Shown one piece after another: positions 1 through 7,678 of a stretch of 64,000 bases of DNA; within the stretch, counting starts at the first letter, position 1, and every line of letters begins with the position of its first letter. Under the pieces are notes generated by a model, which had not been told where the DNA came from, made no database searches, and saw only the letters and a program-made list of their open reading frames with translations. The stretch is from Streptomyces sp. Ru71 (GTDB lineage Bacteria > Actinomycetota > Actinomycetes > Streptomycetales > Streptomycetaceae): positions 1 through 64,000 of the forward strand of contig NZ_PQSS01000026.1 in the NCBI RefSeq assembly GCF_002920535.1. Direction: 5' to 3'. The position numbers and the translations under genes are program-made.

Positions 1-416
1 GACAGGCCCGGGGGGCGCCAGCCGCCGAAGCCGGAAGGCCAGGGACGACACCCCAAGACGGCGGGTCGAGAGGCCCCCCAAGACAGGGCGGGGGGTGGCG
101 GCCCCCAAGACAGGCCGGGGGTGCCAGCCCCCAGGACGGGGCGGGGGGCCGTAGCCCCCAAGACAGGGGCCCGGAGGGCAAAACCCCCAGACGGGTCCGC
201 GGGGCGGCGCCCCAGGCGGGGCCGGGGGCGCCAGCCCCCCACGACGGGAGCCGGGGGGGCGCCAGCCCCCAAGACGGGCGCCGTGGGGCAACGCCCCAAG
301 ACAGGACCGGGGGCGGCAGCTCCCAAGACGGGGCCGGGGGCGACAGCCCCAAGGCAGGGGGCCGGGGCGCCGGCCCGCAGGCCGGCTGTCGTGCCTACGG
401 GCCGTCGGCATCCGGC
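1..416. repeat. GC-rich hairpin-forming degenerate repeat
   Basis: About a dozen degenerate units in a row, each a short inverted repeat of G and C runs around a few bases (for example GGGGGTGCCAGCCCCC near 116), separated by a CCAAGAC(A/G)GG-like linker. Spacing and sequence vary, so it is not a CRISPR array. Open frames crossing it are low-complexity Pro/Arg/Gly/Ala and are not credible genes. It lies directly beyond the stop codon of the leftmost gene, so it could act as a diffuse terminator or mRNA 3' structure. Confidence 0.6.
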
Positions 417-1256
417 TCAGTCGCCCAGTCGGTCCAGTGCGGCGCGGCGCCACCGCTCCGTCTCCGCTATCTGGTTGAAGGTGAACAGGTGCAGGCCGGC
501 CACCCCGGCCGACGGTGCCGTGAGGGCCTGCGCAGCGCGGTCCAGGAGCCTGTCGGGCGCATAGCCGCCGGGCGTGGCGAAGCGCACGAACCACGAGGCG
601 TGCTTGGTGAGGAAGCGCGTCGACTCCCCCACCCCGATCTTCGCCGCCATGGCGAGCAGCTTGGCCCGCTGCACGGGCCCCGCGACACCGACGTACACGG
701 GCAGCGTGACGTCCCGGCGCCGGACGCGGGCGATCCAGTCGCCGAGCACGCGCGCGTCGAAGCACAGGTTGCTGACGACGTACGTGGCGTGCGCCCGCTT
801 GTCCCACATCGCCTGGATGGTGATGTCGTCGTGGATCAGCGGATGGCTCTCGGGGTAGCCGGTGATGCCCATCCGCGCGAAGGGCCTGCCCAGCTCGTCC
901 AGCCGGCGCAGCACCGGCAGCGCGCCCTGGTAGGGCCCGGCCGGCGGGTCGGCGTCGCCCGCCGGCACGAAGACGTCGTCGACGCCCACCGCGCGCAGCC
1001 GCTCGGTGACGTCCTTCAGGTGTGTGTCGTCCCGCAGGAGCCGCGCGGGCACGTGCGGGACGACCCGGTACCCGTGCTCCGCGAGCCGCCCGGTGAGGGC
1101 GAGCGTCGGCTCCAGGCCCTTGACCGGCGACGCCGTGACCGTGATCACGACGTCGCGCGGGACATGGGCGAGCACCTTCTCCTCGGTCGCCTTCGCCGGC
1201 AGCACCTCGTAGCGGACGCGGCCGAGCAGCGAGCGCAGGGACCCGGCGGCGGCCAT
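417..1256 (-). CDS. Methylenetetrahydrofolate reductase-like protein
   Basis: 279 residues, close to the single-domain MetF length. The sequence fits the methylene-THF reductase TIM-barrel family: an early strand (DVVITVTASP), HVPARLL, a central DDVFVPAGD stretch, then YPESHP, and YVVSNLCFD followed by PVYVGVAGP. The start lies 3 bp after the stop of the choline dehydrogenase gene, so the two are co-transcribed. In betaine-degrading bacteria, MetF-like genes process one-carbon units released when N-methyl groups are oxidised; that role is inferred from context. It is less likely to be the housekeeping methionine enzyme, because no methionine genes are nearby. Confidence 0.8.
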   Translation of the reverse strand: MAAAGSLRSLLGRVRYEVLPAKATEEKVLAHVPRDVVITVTASPVKGLEPTLALTGRLAEHGYRVVPHVPARLLRDDTHLKDVTERLRAVGVDDVFVPAGDADPPAGPYQGALPVLRRLDELGRPFARMGITGYPESHPLIHDDITIQAMWDKRAHATYVVSNLCFDARVLGDWIARVRRRDVTLPVYVGVAGPVQRAKLLAMAAKIGVGESTRFLTKHASWFVRFATPGGYAPDRLLDRAAQALTAPSAGVAGLHLFTFNQIAETERWRRAALDRLGD

Positions 1257-1259
1257 CGG

Positions 1260-2930
1260 CTACCCGACCTGCTGCTGGGCGTCGCGGTGCCGGTAGTACG
1301 CGGCCTTGGACGGCTCCAGCGGTGTCCTGCCGAGGATGAGGTCGGCCGCCTTCTCGGCGACCATCATCACGGGCGCGTAGATGTTGCCGTTGGTGACGTA
1401 CGGCATGACCGACGCGTCCACCACGCGCAGCCCCTCCGTGCCGTGCACCTTCATGCTGAGCGGGTCGACGACCGCCATGTCGTCGGTGCCCATCTTGCAG
1501 GTGCAGGAGGGGTGCAGCGCGGTCTCGCCCTCCTTGGCCACCCAGGCGAGGATCTCCTCGTCGGTCTCGACCGAGGGTCCGGGGGATATCTCGCCGCCGT
1601 TGTAGGGAGCGAGCGCGGGCTGGTTGAGGATCTCGCGGGCGACCCGGATGGCCTCCACCCACTCCCGGCGGTCCTGCTCGGTGGACAGGTAGTTGAAGCG
1701 CAGCGCCGGGTGCACGCGCGGGTCGCGGCTCTTGATCTTCACTGAGCCGATGGCGTCGGAGTACATGGGCCCCACGTGCACCTGGTAGCCGTGGCCGCCG
1801 GCCGGCGAGGAGCCGTCGTAGCGGACCGCGACGGGCAGGAAGTGGAACATCAGGTTGGGGTACTCCACGTCCTCGTTGCTGCGCGCGAAGCCCCCGGCCT
1901 CGAAGTGGTTGGTGGCGGCCGGGCCCTTGCGCATCAGCCACTGCAGCCCGATGAACGGGGCACGCCACTTCGCCATGTACGGCTGCATGGAGACGGGCTG
2001 CTTGCAGGCGTACTGGACGTACACCTCCAGGTGGTCCTGCAGGTTCTCGCCGACGCCCGGCAGGTCGTGGACGACGTCGATGCCGAGGGCGGACAGCTCG
2101 GCGGCGTTGCCGACGCCGGACAGCTGCAGCAGCTGCGGGGAGTTGATCGCGCCGCCGCACAGGATGACCTCGCCGGCCCTGACCTGCTGCGGGGCGCCGC
2201 GCCCGCGCCGGTACTCGACACCGACGGCGCGCTTGCCCTCGAACAGGACGCGGGTGACGAAGGCGCGGGTGGTCACGGTGAGGTTCGGCCGCTTCATCAC
2301 GGGCTTGAGGTAGGCCTTGGAGGCCGACAGCCGGCGCCCGCGGTGGACGTTGCGGTCGAACTTGGCGAAGCCCTCCTGCCGGTAGCCGTTGACGTCGTCG
2401 GTGGGGGCGTAGCCGGCCTCCTGGGTGGCTTTGAGGAAGGCGCCGAACAGGGGGTTCTCCGCCGGGCCGCGCTCCAGGACGAGGGGCCCGTCGTGACCGC
2501 GGAACTCGTCGTCCGGGTCGGCCGCGAGGCAGTTCTCCATGCGCTTGAAGTACGGCAGACAGTGGGCGTAGTCCCAGGTCTCCATGCCGGGGTCGGCGGC
2601 CCAGCGCTCGTAGTCCATGGGGTTGCCGCGCTGGAAGATCATGCCGTTGATGCTGCTGGAGCCGCCCAGCACCTTGCCGCGGGCGTGGTAGATGCGCCGG
2701 CCGCCCATGTGGGGCTCGGGCTCGGACTCGTACTTCCAGTCGTAGAAGCGGCTGCCGATCGGGTAGGTCAGCGCCGCGGGCATCTGGATGAAGACGTCCC
2801 AGGGGTAGTCGGACCGACCCGCCTCCAGGACGAGCACCCGGTTGCCGGGGTCGGCCGAGAGCCGGTTCGCCAGTGCGCTGCCGGCCGATCCACCGCCGAC
2901 GATGACGAAGTCGTAGTGCAGGACAGCCAT
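1260..2930 (-). CDS. betA: Choline dehydrogenase, GMC oxidoreductase
   Basis: 556 residues, the usual BetA length. A Rossmann FAD motif (VGGGSAGSALANRL) lies at about residues 11-24. It is followed by the GMC signature around GKVLGGSSSINGM, the second signature GAINSPQLLQLSGVG, and the C-terminal LHPSCTCKMG and VTNGNIYAP segments that hold the active-site His and Asn. BetA oxidises choline to betaine aldehyde and on to glycine betaine. A GAGG ribosome site precedes the ATG. It is divergent from the IclR regulator, and its promoter overlaps a palindrome shared with other genes of this cluster. Other GMC alcohol oxidases are possible, but context favours choline. Confidence 0.88.
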   Translation of the reverse strand: MAVLHYDFVIVGGGSAGSALANRLSADPGNRVLVLEAGRSDYPWDVFIQMPAALTYPIGSRFYDWKYESEPEPHMGGRRIYHARGKVLGGSSSINGMIFQRGNPMDYERWAADPGMETWDYAHCLPYFKRMENCLAADPDDEFRGHDGPLVLERGPAENPLFGAFLKATQEAGYAPTDDVNGYRQEGFAKFDRNVHRGRRLSASKAYLKPVMKRPNLTVTTRAFVTRVLFEGKRAVGVEYRRGRGAPQQVRAGEVILCGGAINSPQLLQLSGVGNAAELSALGIDVVHDLPGVGENLQDHLEVYVQYACKQPVSMQPYMAKWRAPFIGLQWLMRKGPAATNHFEAGGFARSNEDVEYPNLMFHFLPVAVRYDGSSPAGGHGYQVHVGPMYSDAIGSVKIKSRDPRVHPALRFNYLSTEQDRREWVEAIRVAREILNQPALAPYNGGEISPGPSVETDEEILAWVAKEGETALHPSCTCKMGTDDMAVVDPLSMKVHGTEGLRVVDASVMPYVTNGNIYAPVMMVAEKAADLILGRTPLEPSKAAYYRHRDAQQQVG

Positions 2931-2989
2931 GGGGGCCTCGTCTCACTCGGTCGCGCCGTCGATACGCGACGGATGCTAGTACGGGTCGC

Positions 2990-3020
2990 GCTATACGCAC
3001 CAGGTTGCGGACGGCGCAAC
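2990..3020 (-). promoter_or_regulatory. betA promoter overlapping a shared inverted repeat
   Basis: Read on the minus strand: -35 TTGCGC (3014-3019), an 18-bp spacer and -10 TATAGC (2990-2995). The -35 lies inside the inverted repeat GTTGCG-N5-CGCAAC at 3004-3020. The same 17-bp repeat occurs upstream of the Rieske oxygenase and ferredoxin genes. It is the best candidate operator for the adjacent IclR-family regulator. Confidence 0.65.
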
Positions 3021-3050
3021 TTGCAAGATTCTTTGTTCACACTGCGTTAC

Positions 3051-3088
3051 TTGCATTCGCGTTGTTTACCGCGCGTATAGTTCCGCTA
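3051..3088 (+). promoter_or_regulatory. iclR promoter, apparently leaderless
   Basis: -35 TTGCAT at 3051-3056 and -10 TATAGT at 3076-3081, with a 19-bp spacer. The expected transcription start, seven bases after the -10, falls on the A of the ATG at 3088. There is no Shine-Dalgarno sequence before that ATG, so the mRNA is probably leaderless. Confidence 0.5.
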
Positions 3089-3885
3089 TGAGCAACTACA
3101 GTCCGGATACCGAAACGAACGGCTCGCCGTCCGGCGGTGTGCAGTCCGTCGACCGTGCCATCAGCGTGCTGGAGATCCTCGCCCAGCGGGGAGAGGCCGG
3201 CGTCAGCGAGGTGGCCGGCGAACTGGAGGTGCACAAGTCCACCGCGTTCCGCCTGCTCGGCGCCCTGGAGGCGCGCGGCCTGGTGGAGCAGGCGGGCGAG
3301 CGCGGCAAGTACCGGCTCGGCTTCGGCATCGTGCGCCTGGCCGGCGCCGTCACGGGGCGTATCGACATCACCCAGCAGGGCCGGCCGGTGTGCGAGCGCC
3401 TCGCCGAGGAGATCGGCGAGACGGTCAACATCGCCGTGATGCAGGAGCACTACGCGATCAACCTCTACCAGGTGCGCGGTACGGCCGCCGTGACCGCGCA
3501 CAACTGGGTCGGCCAGCTCACCCCGCTGCACGCCACCTCCAGCGGCAAGGTCATGCTGGCCCACCTGCCGGCCAAGCAGCGCGCGGCGCTGCTGGCGGAG
3601 TCCGGCCTGAAGAAGGTGACCCCGCACACGATCTCCTCCAAGGCGAAGCTGGAGAAGAACCTCGCCGAGGCCCGGGAGCGCGGGTACGCCTGGACGCTGG
3701 AGGAGCTGGAGGTCGGGCTGCACGCGATGGCGGCGCCGATCCGGGACCGGGAGGGCCAGGTCATCGCCTCCATCAGCGCCTCCGGGCCGGCGTACCGGTT
3801 CACCGAGGAACGTATGCACGAGCTGGCTCCGGTGCTGGTCAAGGGTGCCGAGGAGATCAGCCACCGCATGGGGTACCTGGGCTGA
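3088..3885 (+). CDS. IclR-family transcriptional regulator
   Basis: 265 residues with the standard IclR plan. The N-terminal winged helix-turn-helix runs over about residues 15-80 (RAISVLEILAQRG, then GELEVHKSTAFRLLGALEARGLVEQ). A C-terminal effector domain ends in GLHAMAAPIRDREGQVIASISASGPAYRF, typical of the family. It sits between the divergent betA operon and the oxygenase gene, so it likely controls choline/betaine catabolism. Candidate operators are the GTTGCG-N5-CGCAAC repeats in the four promoter regions here. The ATG start follows a -10 by six bases with no ribosome site, which suggests leaderless expression. Activator or repressor, and the ligand, cannot be told from sequence. Confidence 0.9.
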   Translation: MSNYSPDTETNGSPSGGVQSVDRAISVLEILAQRGEAGVSEVAGELEVHKSTAFRLLGALEARGLVEQAGERGKYRLGFGIVRLAGAVTGRIDITQQGRPVCERLAEEIGETVNIAVMQEHYAINLYQVRGTAAVTAHNWVGQLTPLHATSSGKVMLAHLPAKQRAALLAESGLKKVTPHTISSKAKLEKNLAEARERGYAWTLEELEVGLHAMAAPIRDREGQVIASISASGPAYRFTEERMHELAPVLVKGAEEISHRMGYLG

Positions 3886-3967
3886 GCGCCCGGGACCGCC
3901 CGCCGCAGAAGAGCCGCACGGCCCGCGTACGCCCCCCGCGCGGGCCCCGGGCGCCCCTTGCCCTACG

Positions 3968-5101
3968 TCACCTCGGCTGCTGCGTCCCGAGCCGCTCGTT
4001 CACCCACTCGTGGAAGGCGCCGATGTGGTGCTCGCTGGGCACCAGCACGCCGCCCTTGGCGTACAGGCGCGAGCTCATCCCGGGCTGGGTGCGCTCACAG
4101 GCGTCGAAGTCCTGGCGGTTGACCCGGTCGAACAGCTCCACGGAGCGGCTGACGTCCTTGCCGCTCTCCACCACGCCGGGCAGGTACAGCCAGTCGCACT
4201 CGACGATCGTGCGGTCGACGGCGACCGGGTACATCCGGTGGAAGATCACATGGTCGGGCACCAGGTTGATGAACACCTGCGGCTTGACGGTGATCGCGTA
4301 GTAGCGCCGGTCCTGGTCGTCGGAGACCCCGGGGATGCGGTCCAGGCCCTCGGAGCCGTCGACCGTGAAGCCCTTGACCTCCTCACCGAACTCCGCGCCG
4401 TGCCCGACGTAGTACTGGGCGGCGTAGCCGTCGGCGAACTCCGGGAGCACCTCGGTCAGTTCGGGGTGGATCGTCGCGCAGTGGTAGCACTCCATGAAGT
4501 TCTCGATGATGAGCTTCCAGTTCGCCTTGACGTCGTAGACGATCCGCTTGCCCACCGCGAGGTTGTCGATGTCGTAGCGCTCGATCGACTCCACGTCGCC
4601 GAGGCGTTCGACGACCGCGCCGATCACGTCCTCCTCGAAGGACGGCGGGTTCTCCGCCAGGCACACCCAGACATAGCCGAGCCACTCCCGTACGGCCACG
4701 CTCACCAGGCCGTACTCCGTGCGGCCGACGTCGGGCATCTTGGTGAGGTTGGGCGCCGCGACGAGCTTGCCGTTCAGGTCGTAGGTCCAGGCGTGGTAGG
4801 GGCACTGGAAGGCGCGCTTGACCTCGCCGCTGTCCTCGGTGCACAGCTTGGCCCCGCGGTGCCGGCACACGTTGAAGTAGGCGCGGACGGACATGTCACG
4901 CGCGCGGGTGACGAGGATGGACTCGCGGCCCACGTCGACCGTGCGGAAGGCGCCGGGCTTGGGCAGATCGGAGGCGCGCGCGACGCAGAACCACATCGCC
5001 TCGAAGATGCGCTCCTGCTCCTGGGCGAAGACGCCCGGGTCGGTGTAGGAGGAGCCGGGGAGGGTGGCGATCAGGCTGTCCGGCAGGCTGGTCGAGGTCA
5101 C
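3968..5101 (-). CDS. Rieske aromatic-ring-hydroxylating-type oxygenase, probable glycine betaine monooxygenase
   Basis: 377 residues, GTG start with GAGGAG seven bases upstream. The Rieske [2Fe-2S] ligands are Cys79-x-His81 and Cys100-x2-His103. The mononuclear iron site is Glu204-x2-His207-x4-His212 (ECYHCATIH). This is the domain plan of GbcA and choline monooxygenase: removal of a methyl group from a quaternary amine with release of formaldehyde. With choline dehydrogenase on one side and formaldehyde dehydrogenase on the other, glycine betaine is the best substrate guess. Electrons would come from the ferredoxin and reductase just upstream. Carnitine or stachydrine demethylation is a reasonable alternative. 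Confidence 0.87.
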   Translation of the reverse strand: MTSTSLPDSLIATLPGSSYTDPGVFAQEQERIFEAMWFCVARASDLPKPGAFRTVDVGRESILVTRARDMSVRAYFNVCRHRGAKLCTEDSGEVKRAFQCPYHAWTYDLNGKLVAAPNLTKMPDVGRTEYGLVSVAVREWLGYVWVCLAENPPSFEEDVIGAVVERLGDVESIERYDIDNLAVGKRIVYDVKANWKLIIENFMECYHCATIHPELTEVLPEFADGYAAQYYVGHGAEFGEEVKGFTVDGSEGLDRIPGVSDDQDRRYYAITVKPQVFINLVPDHVIFHRMYPVAVDRTIVECDWLYLPGVVESGKDVSRSVELFDRVNRQDFDACERTQPGMSSRLYAKGGVLVPSEHHIGAFHEWVNERLGTQQPR

Positions 5102-5182
5102 GGGGCACTCCTCGGGGGAACGTCACGGGTCGGTGGGGCACGCGCCGGGAAGTGCGTCTTCGACCGGCGTCGTGCGGGAGAG

Positions 5183-5213
5183 GCGATACGGAGCGAGTTG
5201 CGTTGAGCGCAAC
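5183..5213 (-). promoter_or_regulatory. Rieske oxygenase promoter with shared inverted repeat
   Basis: Minus strand: -35 TTGCGC (5207-5212), 18-bp spacer, -10 TATCGC (5183-5188). The -35 is embedded in GTTGCG-TTGAG-CGCAAC (5197-5213). The geometry is the same as in the betA promoter. A further partial half-site (TGCAACGCA) lies at about 5227-5235. Confidence 0.6.
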
Positions 5214-5259
5214 CTCATTCAGGATGTGCAACGCAGCATCGGGGCCCGCGTGAGCGGTG

Positions 5260-6420
5260 TCAAGAGGTCGCGGCGAGCTGCTTGCGCCAGCGGGTGAACA
5301 GGCGCGGCTGGTTCATCCCGAGCGCGGCGACGGGCGTGCCGGCTCGCCGGTAGACGGCCAGGAAGCTGCGCTCGTCGGTGCGCCCCTCCTCGACCGTCAC
5401 GCTGTCGGCGCCGGCGGCGTGCCCGACGAACTGGATCTTCACGCCGTACTGGTCGGACCAGAAGTACGGTGGCCGGGGCGTCCCCGGTTCGCTCGCGCCG
5501 TGCGCGAGCAGTGTGGCCACGGCGGCGTCGGGCCGCTCCAGCGCGCCGGTCCAGTGCTCGACGCGGCGGTGGGTGCCGGTGTGCGGGTCGTACCAGTTGG
5601 CGCAGTCGCCGACGGCGACCACCTGGGCGAGGCTGGTACGGCCGTCGGAGCCGCAGGTGACGCCGTTGTCGAGGGCGACGCCGGAGCCGTGCAGCCAGTC
5701 GACGCAGGGCCGTGCCCCGACACCGACGACGACGATGTCCGCGGGGACGGTGCGCCCGTCCTCCAGCAGCACGGCGTCGACGCGGCGCTCGCCGCTCAGT
5801 CCCTTGACGCCGACCCCGCACAGCAGCCGTACGCCGTGGTCGGTGTGGAGGGCGGAGACGACGGCGCCCATGTCCGCGCCGAGCGGCCCGGCGAGCGGGG
5901 TGGGTGCCGCCTCGATCACGGTGACGTCGAGGCCGAGGGCGTACGCGGTGGAGGCGACCTCGGCGCCGATGAACCCGCCGCCGATCACCACCAGCCGTCC
6001 GCCGAGGGCCAGTTCGTCCCGCAGGGCGCGGGCGTCGTCCAGGGTGCGCAGCGTGTGGACGCCGGCGAGGCCGTCCGTGCCGGGCAGGGTGCGGGCGGCG
6101 GCGCCGGTCGCGAGGACGACGCCGTCGGTGCGTATCTCCCGGCCGTCGGCGAGCCGGACGGCCCGCCGGTCGCGGTCCAGGGCGGTGGCGCGGGTGCCCA
6201 GCACCCACTCGGCCTGGAGCTCCTCGCCGTCCCGTTCCAGGGCCAGGTCCCCCTCACCGAGGGTGCCGGCGAGGAACTCCTTGGACAACGGGGGCCTGTC
6301 GTAGGGGCGGTGGGGCTCGTCGCCGATGACGACCAGCCGGCCGTCGTACCCCCTCTTCCGCAGTGCGCGCGCGGCCGACAGACCGGCCAGCGACGCGCCC
6401 ACCACGGCGACCGTCCTCAC
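5260..6420 (-). CDS. FAD/NAD(P)-dependent ferredoxin reductase
   Basis: 386 residues from a GTG whose last two bases overlap the TGA of the upstream ferredoxin gene, so the two are translationally coupled. The N-terminal FAD motif is VVGASLAGLSAARALRKRG. A second dinucleotide motif, VVIGGGFIGAEVAS, lies in the middle, followed by the TPLAGPLG segment and the late VAVGDCANW flavin motif. This is the putidaredoxin/rubredoxin-reductase type that feeds ferredoxins of oxygenases. It likely passes NAD(P)H electrons to the neighbouring Rieske ferredoxin and on to the oxygenase. This differs from Pseudomonas GbcB, where reductase and ferredoxin are one protein. Confidence 0.88.
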   Translation of the reverse strand: MRTVAVVGASLAGLSAARALRKRGYDGRLVVIGDEPHRPYDRPPLSKEFLAGTLGEGDLALERDGEELQAEWVLGTRATALDRDRRAVRLADGREIRTDGVVLATGAAARTLPGTDGLAGVHTLRTLDDARALRDELALGGRLVVIGGGFIGAEVASTAYALGLDVTVIEAAPTPLAGPLGADMGAVVSALHTDHGVRLLCGVGVKGLSGERRVDAVLLEDGRTVPADIVVVGVGARPCVDWLHGSGVALDNGVTCGSDGRTSLAQVVAVGDCANWYDPHTGTHRRVEHWTGALERPDAAVATLLAHGASEPGTPRPPYFWSDQYGVKIQFVGHAAGADSVTVEEGRTDERSFLAVYRRAGTPVAALGMNQPRLFTRWRKQLAATS

Positions 6421-6779
6421 GCGGGGCCTCCGGCCAGGCGGGCGGCGACGCAGGGCGGCAGGTTGGGTGCCTCGGTGGACAGCCGGACGAAGATCATGCC
6501 GTCCTCGACGACGACCTCGTGGGTGCGGACCGGGAGCTTGGCCGGCGGGGCGTCGACGGCCCCGGTCCTGAGGTCGAACTTGGAGGCGTGCAAGGGGCAT
6601 TCGACCTCGCATCCCTCCAGCCAGCCGTCGGCGAGCGAGGCGTCCTGGTGGGTGCAGGTGTCGTCGATGGCGTAGAGCTCGCCGTCGTCGGTGTGGAAAA
6701 CCGAGACCGGCGGGTCGATGTCGAGCCGGTGGGCCTCGCCTCGCGGCAGATCCGCGAGACGGCACGCGGGAATCATCAT
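6417..6779 (-). CDS. Rieske [2Fe-2S] ferredoxin
   Basis: 120 residues, the length of small bifunctional/biphenyl-type Rieske ferredoxins. The cluster ligands are visible as CTHQDASL (Cys-x-His) and CPLHASKF (Cys-x2-His). The ATG follows a GAGGTG site. It overlaps the ferredoxin reductase start by four bases, and its promoter carries the cluster's inverted repeat. It should shuttle electrons from the reductase to the Rieske oxygenase at 3968-5101. It resembles assimilatory nitrite reductase NirD-type proteins only distantly, and context argues against that. Confidence 0.9.
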   Translation of the reverse strand: MMIPACRLADLPRGEAHRLDIDPPVSVFHTDDGELYAIDDTCTHQDASLADGWLEGCEVECPLHASKFDLRTGAVDAPPAKLPVRTHEVVVEDGMIFVRLSTEAPNLPPCVAARLAGGPA

Positions 6780-6791
6780 GACACCTCGGTG

Positions 6792-6823
6792 CGTATAGCG
6801 AAACGGATTGCGATTAGCGCAAC
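6792..6823 (-). promoter_or_regulatory. Ferredoxin/reductase promoter with shared inverted repeat
   Basis: Minus strand: -35 TTGCGC (6817-6822), 19-bp spacer, -10 TATACG (6792-6797). The -35 lies within the inverted repeat at 6807-6823, which is ATTGCG-ATTAG-CGCAAC on the plus strand, one base off the betA copy in its arms. Confidence 0.6.
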
Positions 6824-7045
6824 GTCAGTCTGCGGGCCGCCGAGAAGCGTTGTCAAGGCATTCACCGCCCTGGTTGCGCGGGGTCGCCCGGCGTTTTCCG
6901 GGCATGCTGGGGCGCCTGCGAAAGCGCAGGTCACAGGCGTACGGGAGGTGCGGAGGGCGCGCTGCGGCGGGCGCCGTCGCGAAGGTGCGGCGACGGCCCT
7001 GCCGCCGGTGCCGGGGCAGGGCCGCTGGACGCCGTTCGGAGCGGC

Positions 7046-7678
7046 TCAGAAGCCGCGGTCGATCCACTCCTGCAGATGCGGCGCCTCGGCGCCGACGGTG
7101 GTGGTGTCGCCGTGGCCGGTGTGCACGACGGTGTCGTGCGGCAGGGCGAGAAGGCGTTCCCTGATCGAGGCGATGATGGTCGGGAAGTCGCTGAAGGACC
7201 GCCCCGTGGCCCCCGGCCCGCCCGAGAACAGGGTGTCACCGCTGAACAGGGCGGTGAGCTCCGGGGCGTGCAGGCACACGGCTCCCGGGGCGTGGCCGGG
7301 CGTGTGCAGCACGGTCAGCTCCGTGTCCGCGACCGTGAGGCGCTGCCCGTCGGACAGTTCGCCGTCGGGTTTGCGGTCGGGGTGGGCCTGCTGCCACAGC
7401 GGCAGATCGTCCGGATGCAGCAGGATCGGGGCGCCGGTGCGGTCGGCGAGGGCGGGCGCGGCGTCGATGTGGTCGTTGTGCGCGTGGGTGCACACGATCG
7501 CGCGCAGGGTGCGTCCGCCCAGGGCCCGTTCGATGGCGTCGGCGTCGTGGGCGGCGTCGACGACGATCGCCTCGTCGTCGTCGCCCACGATCCACACGTT
7601 GTTGTCGACGTCCCAGGTGCCGCCGTCCAGCGAGAACGTGCCCGAGGTGACCAGGCGCTCGATGCGGGCGCCGGGCAT
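7046..7678 (-). CDS. MBL-fold metallo-hydrolase
   Basis: 210 residues. The metal-binding motif is THAHNDHID (HxHxDH), with downstream LHTPGHAPGAV and FSGDTLF histidine/aspartate ligands and a C-terminal HTGHGDTT. This is the glyoxalase II-like branch of the metallo-beta-lactamase fold. Its ATG overlaps the stop of the mycothiol dehydrogenase gene by one base (TGATG), so the two are coupled. Proteins like this are regularly paired with S-(hydroxymethyl)mycothiol dehydrogenase and may hydrolyse the S-formylmycothiol product. That role is inference. Confidence 0.88.
   Translation of the reverse strand: MPGARIERLVTSGTFSLDGGTWDVDNNVWIVGDDDEAIVVDAAHDADAIERALGGRTLRAIVCTHAHNDHIDAAPALADRTGAPILLHPDDLPLWQQAHPDRKPDGELSDGQRLTVADTELTVLHTPGHAPGAVCLHAPELTALFSGDTLFSGGPGATGRSFSDFPTIIASIRERLLALPHDTVVHTGHGDTTTVGAEAPHLQEWIDRGF

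Noticed and set aside
1..416. CRISPR array
   Set aside because: Units are degenerate, spacers are not unique and of even length, and no cas genes are present.
121..564. A plus-strand frame in the left-edge repeats
   Set aside because: Its sequence is only the translated hairpin repeats; no ribosome site or family features.
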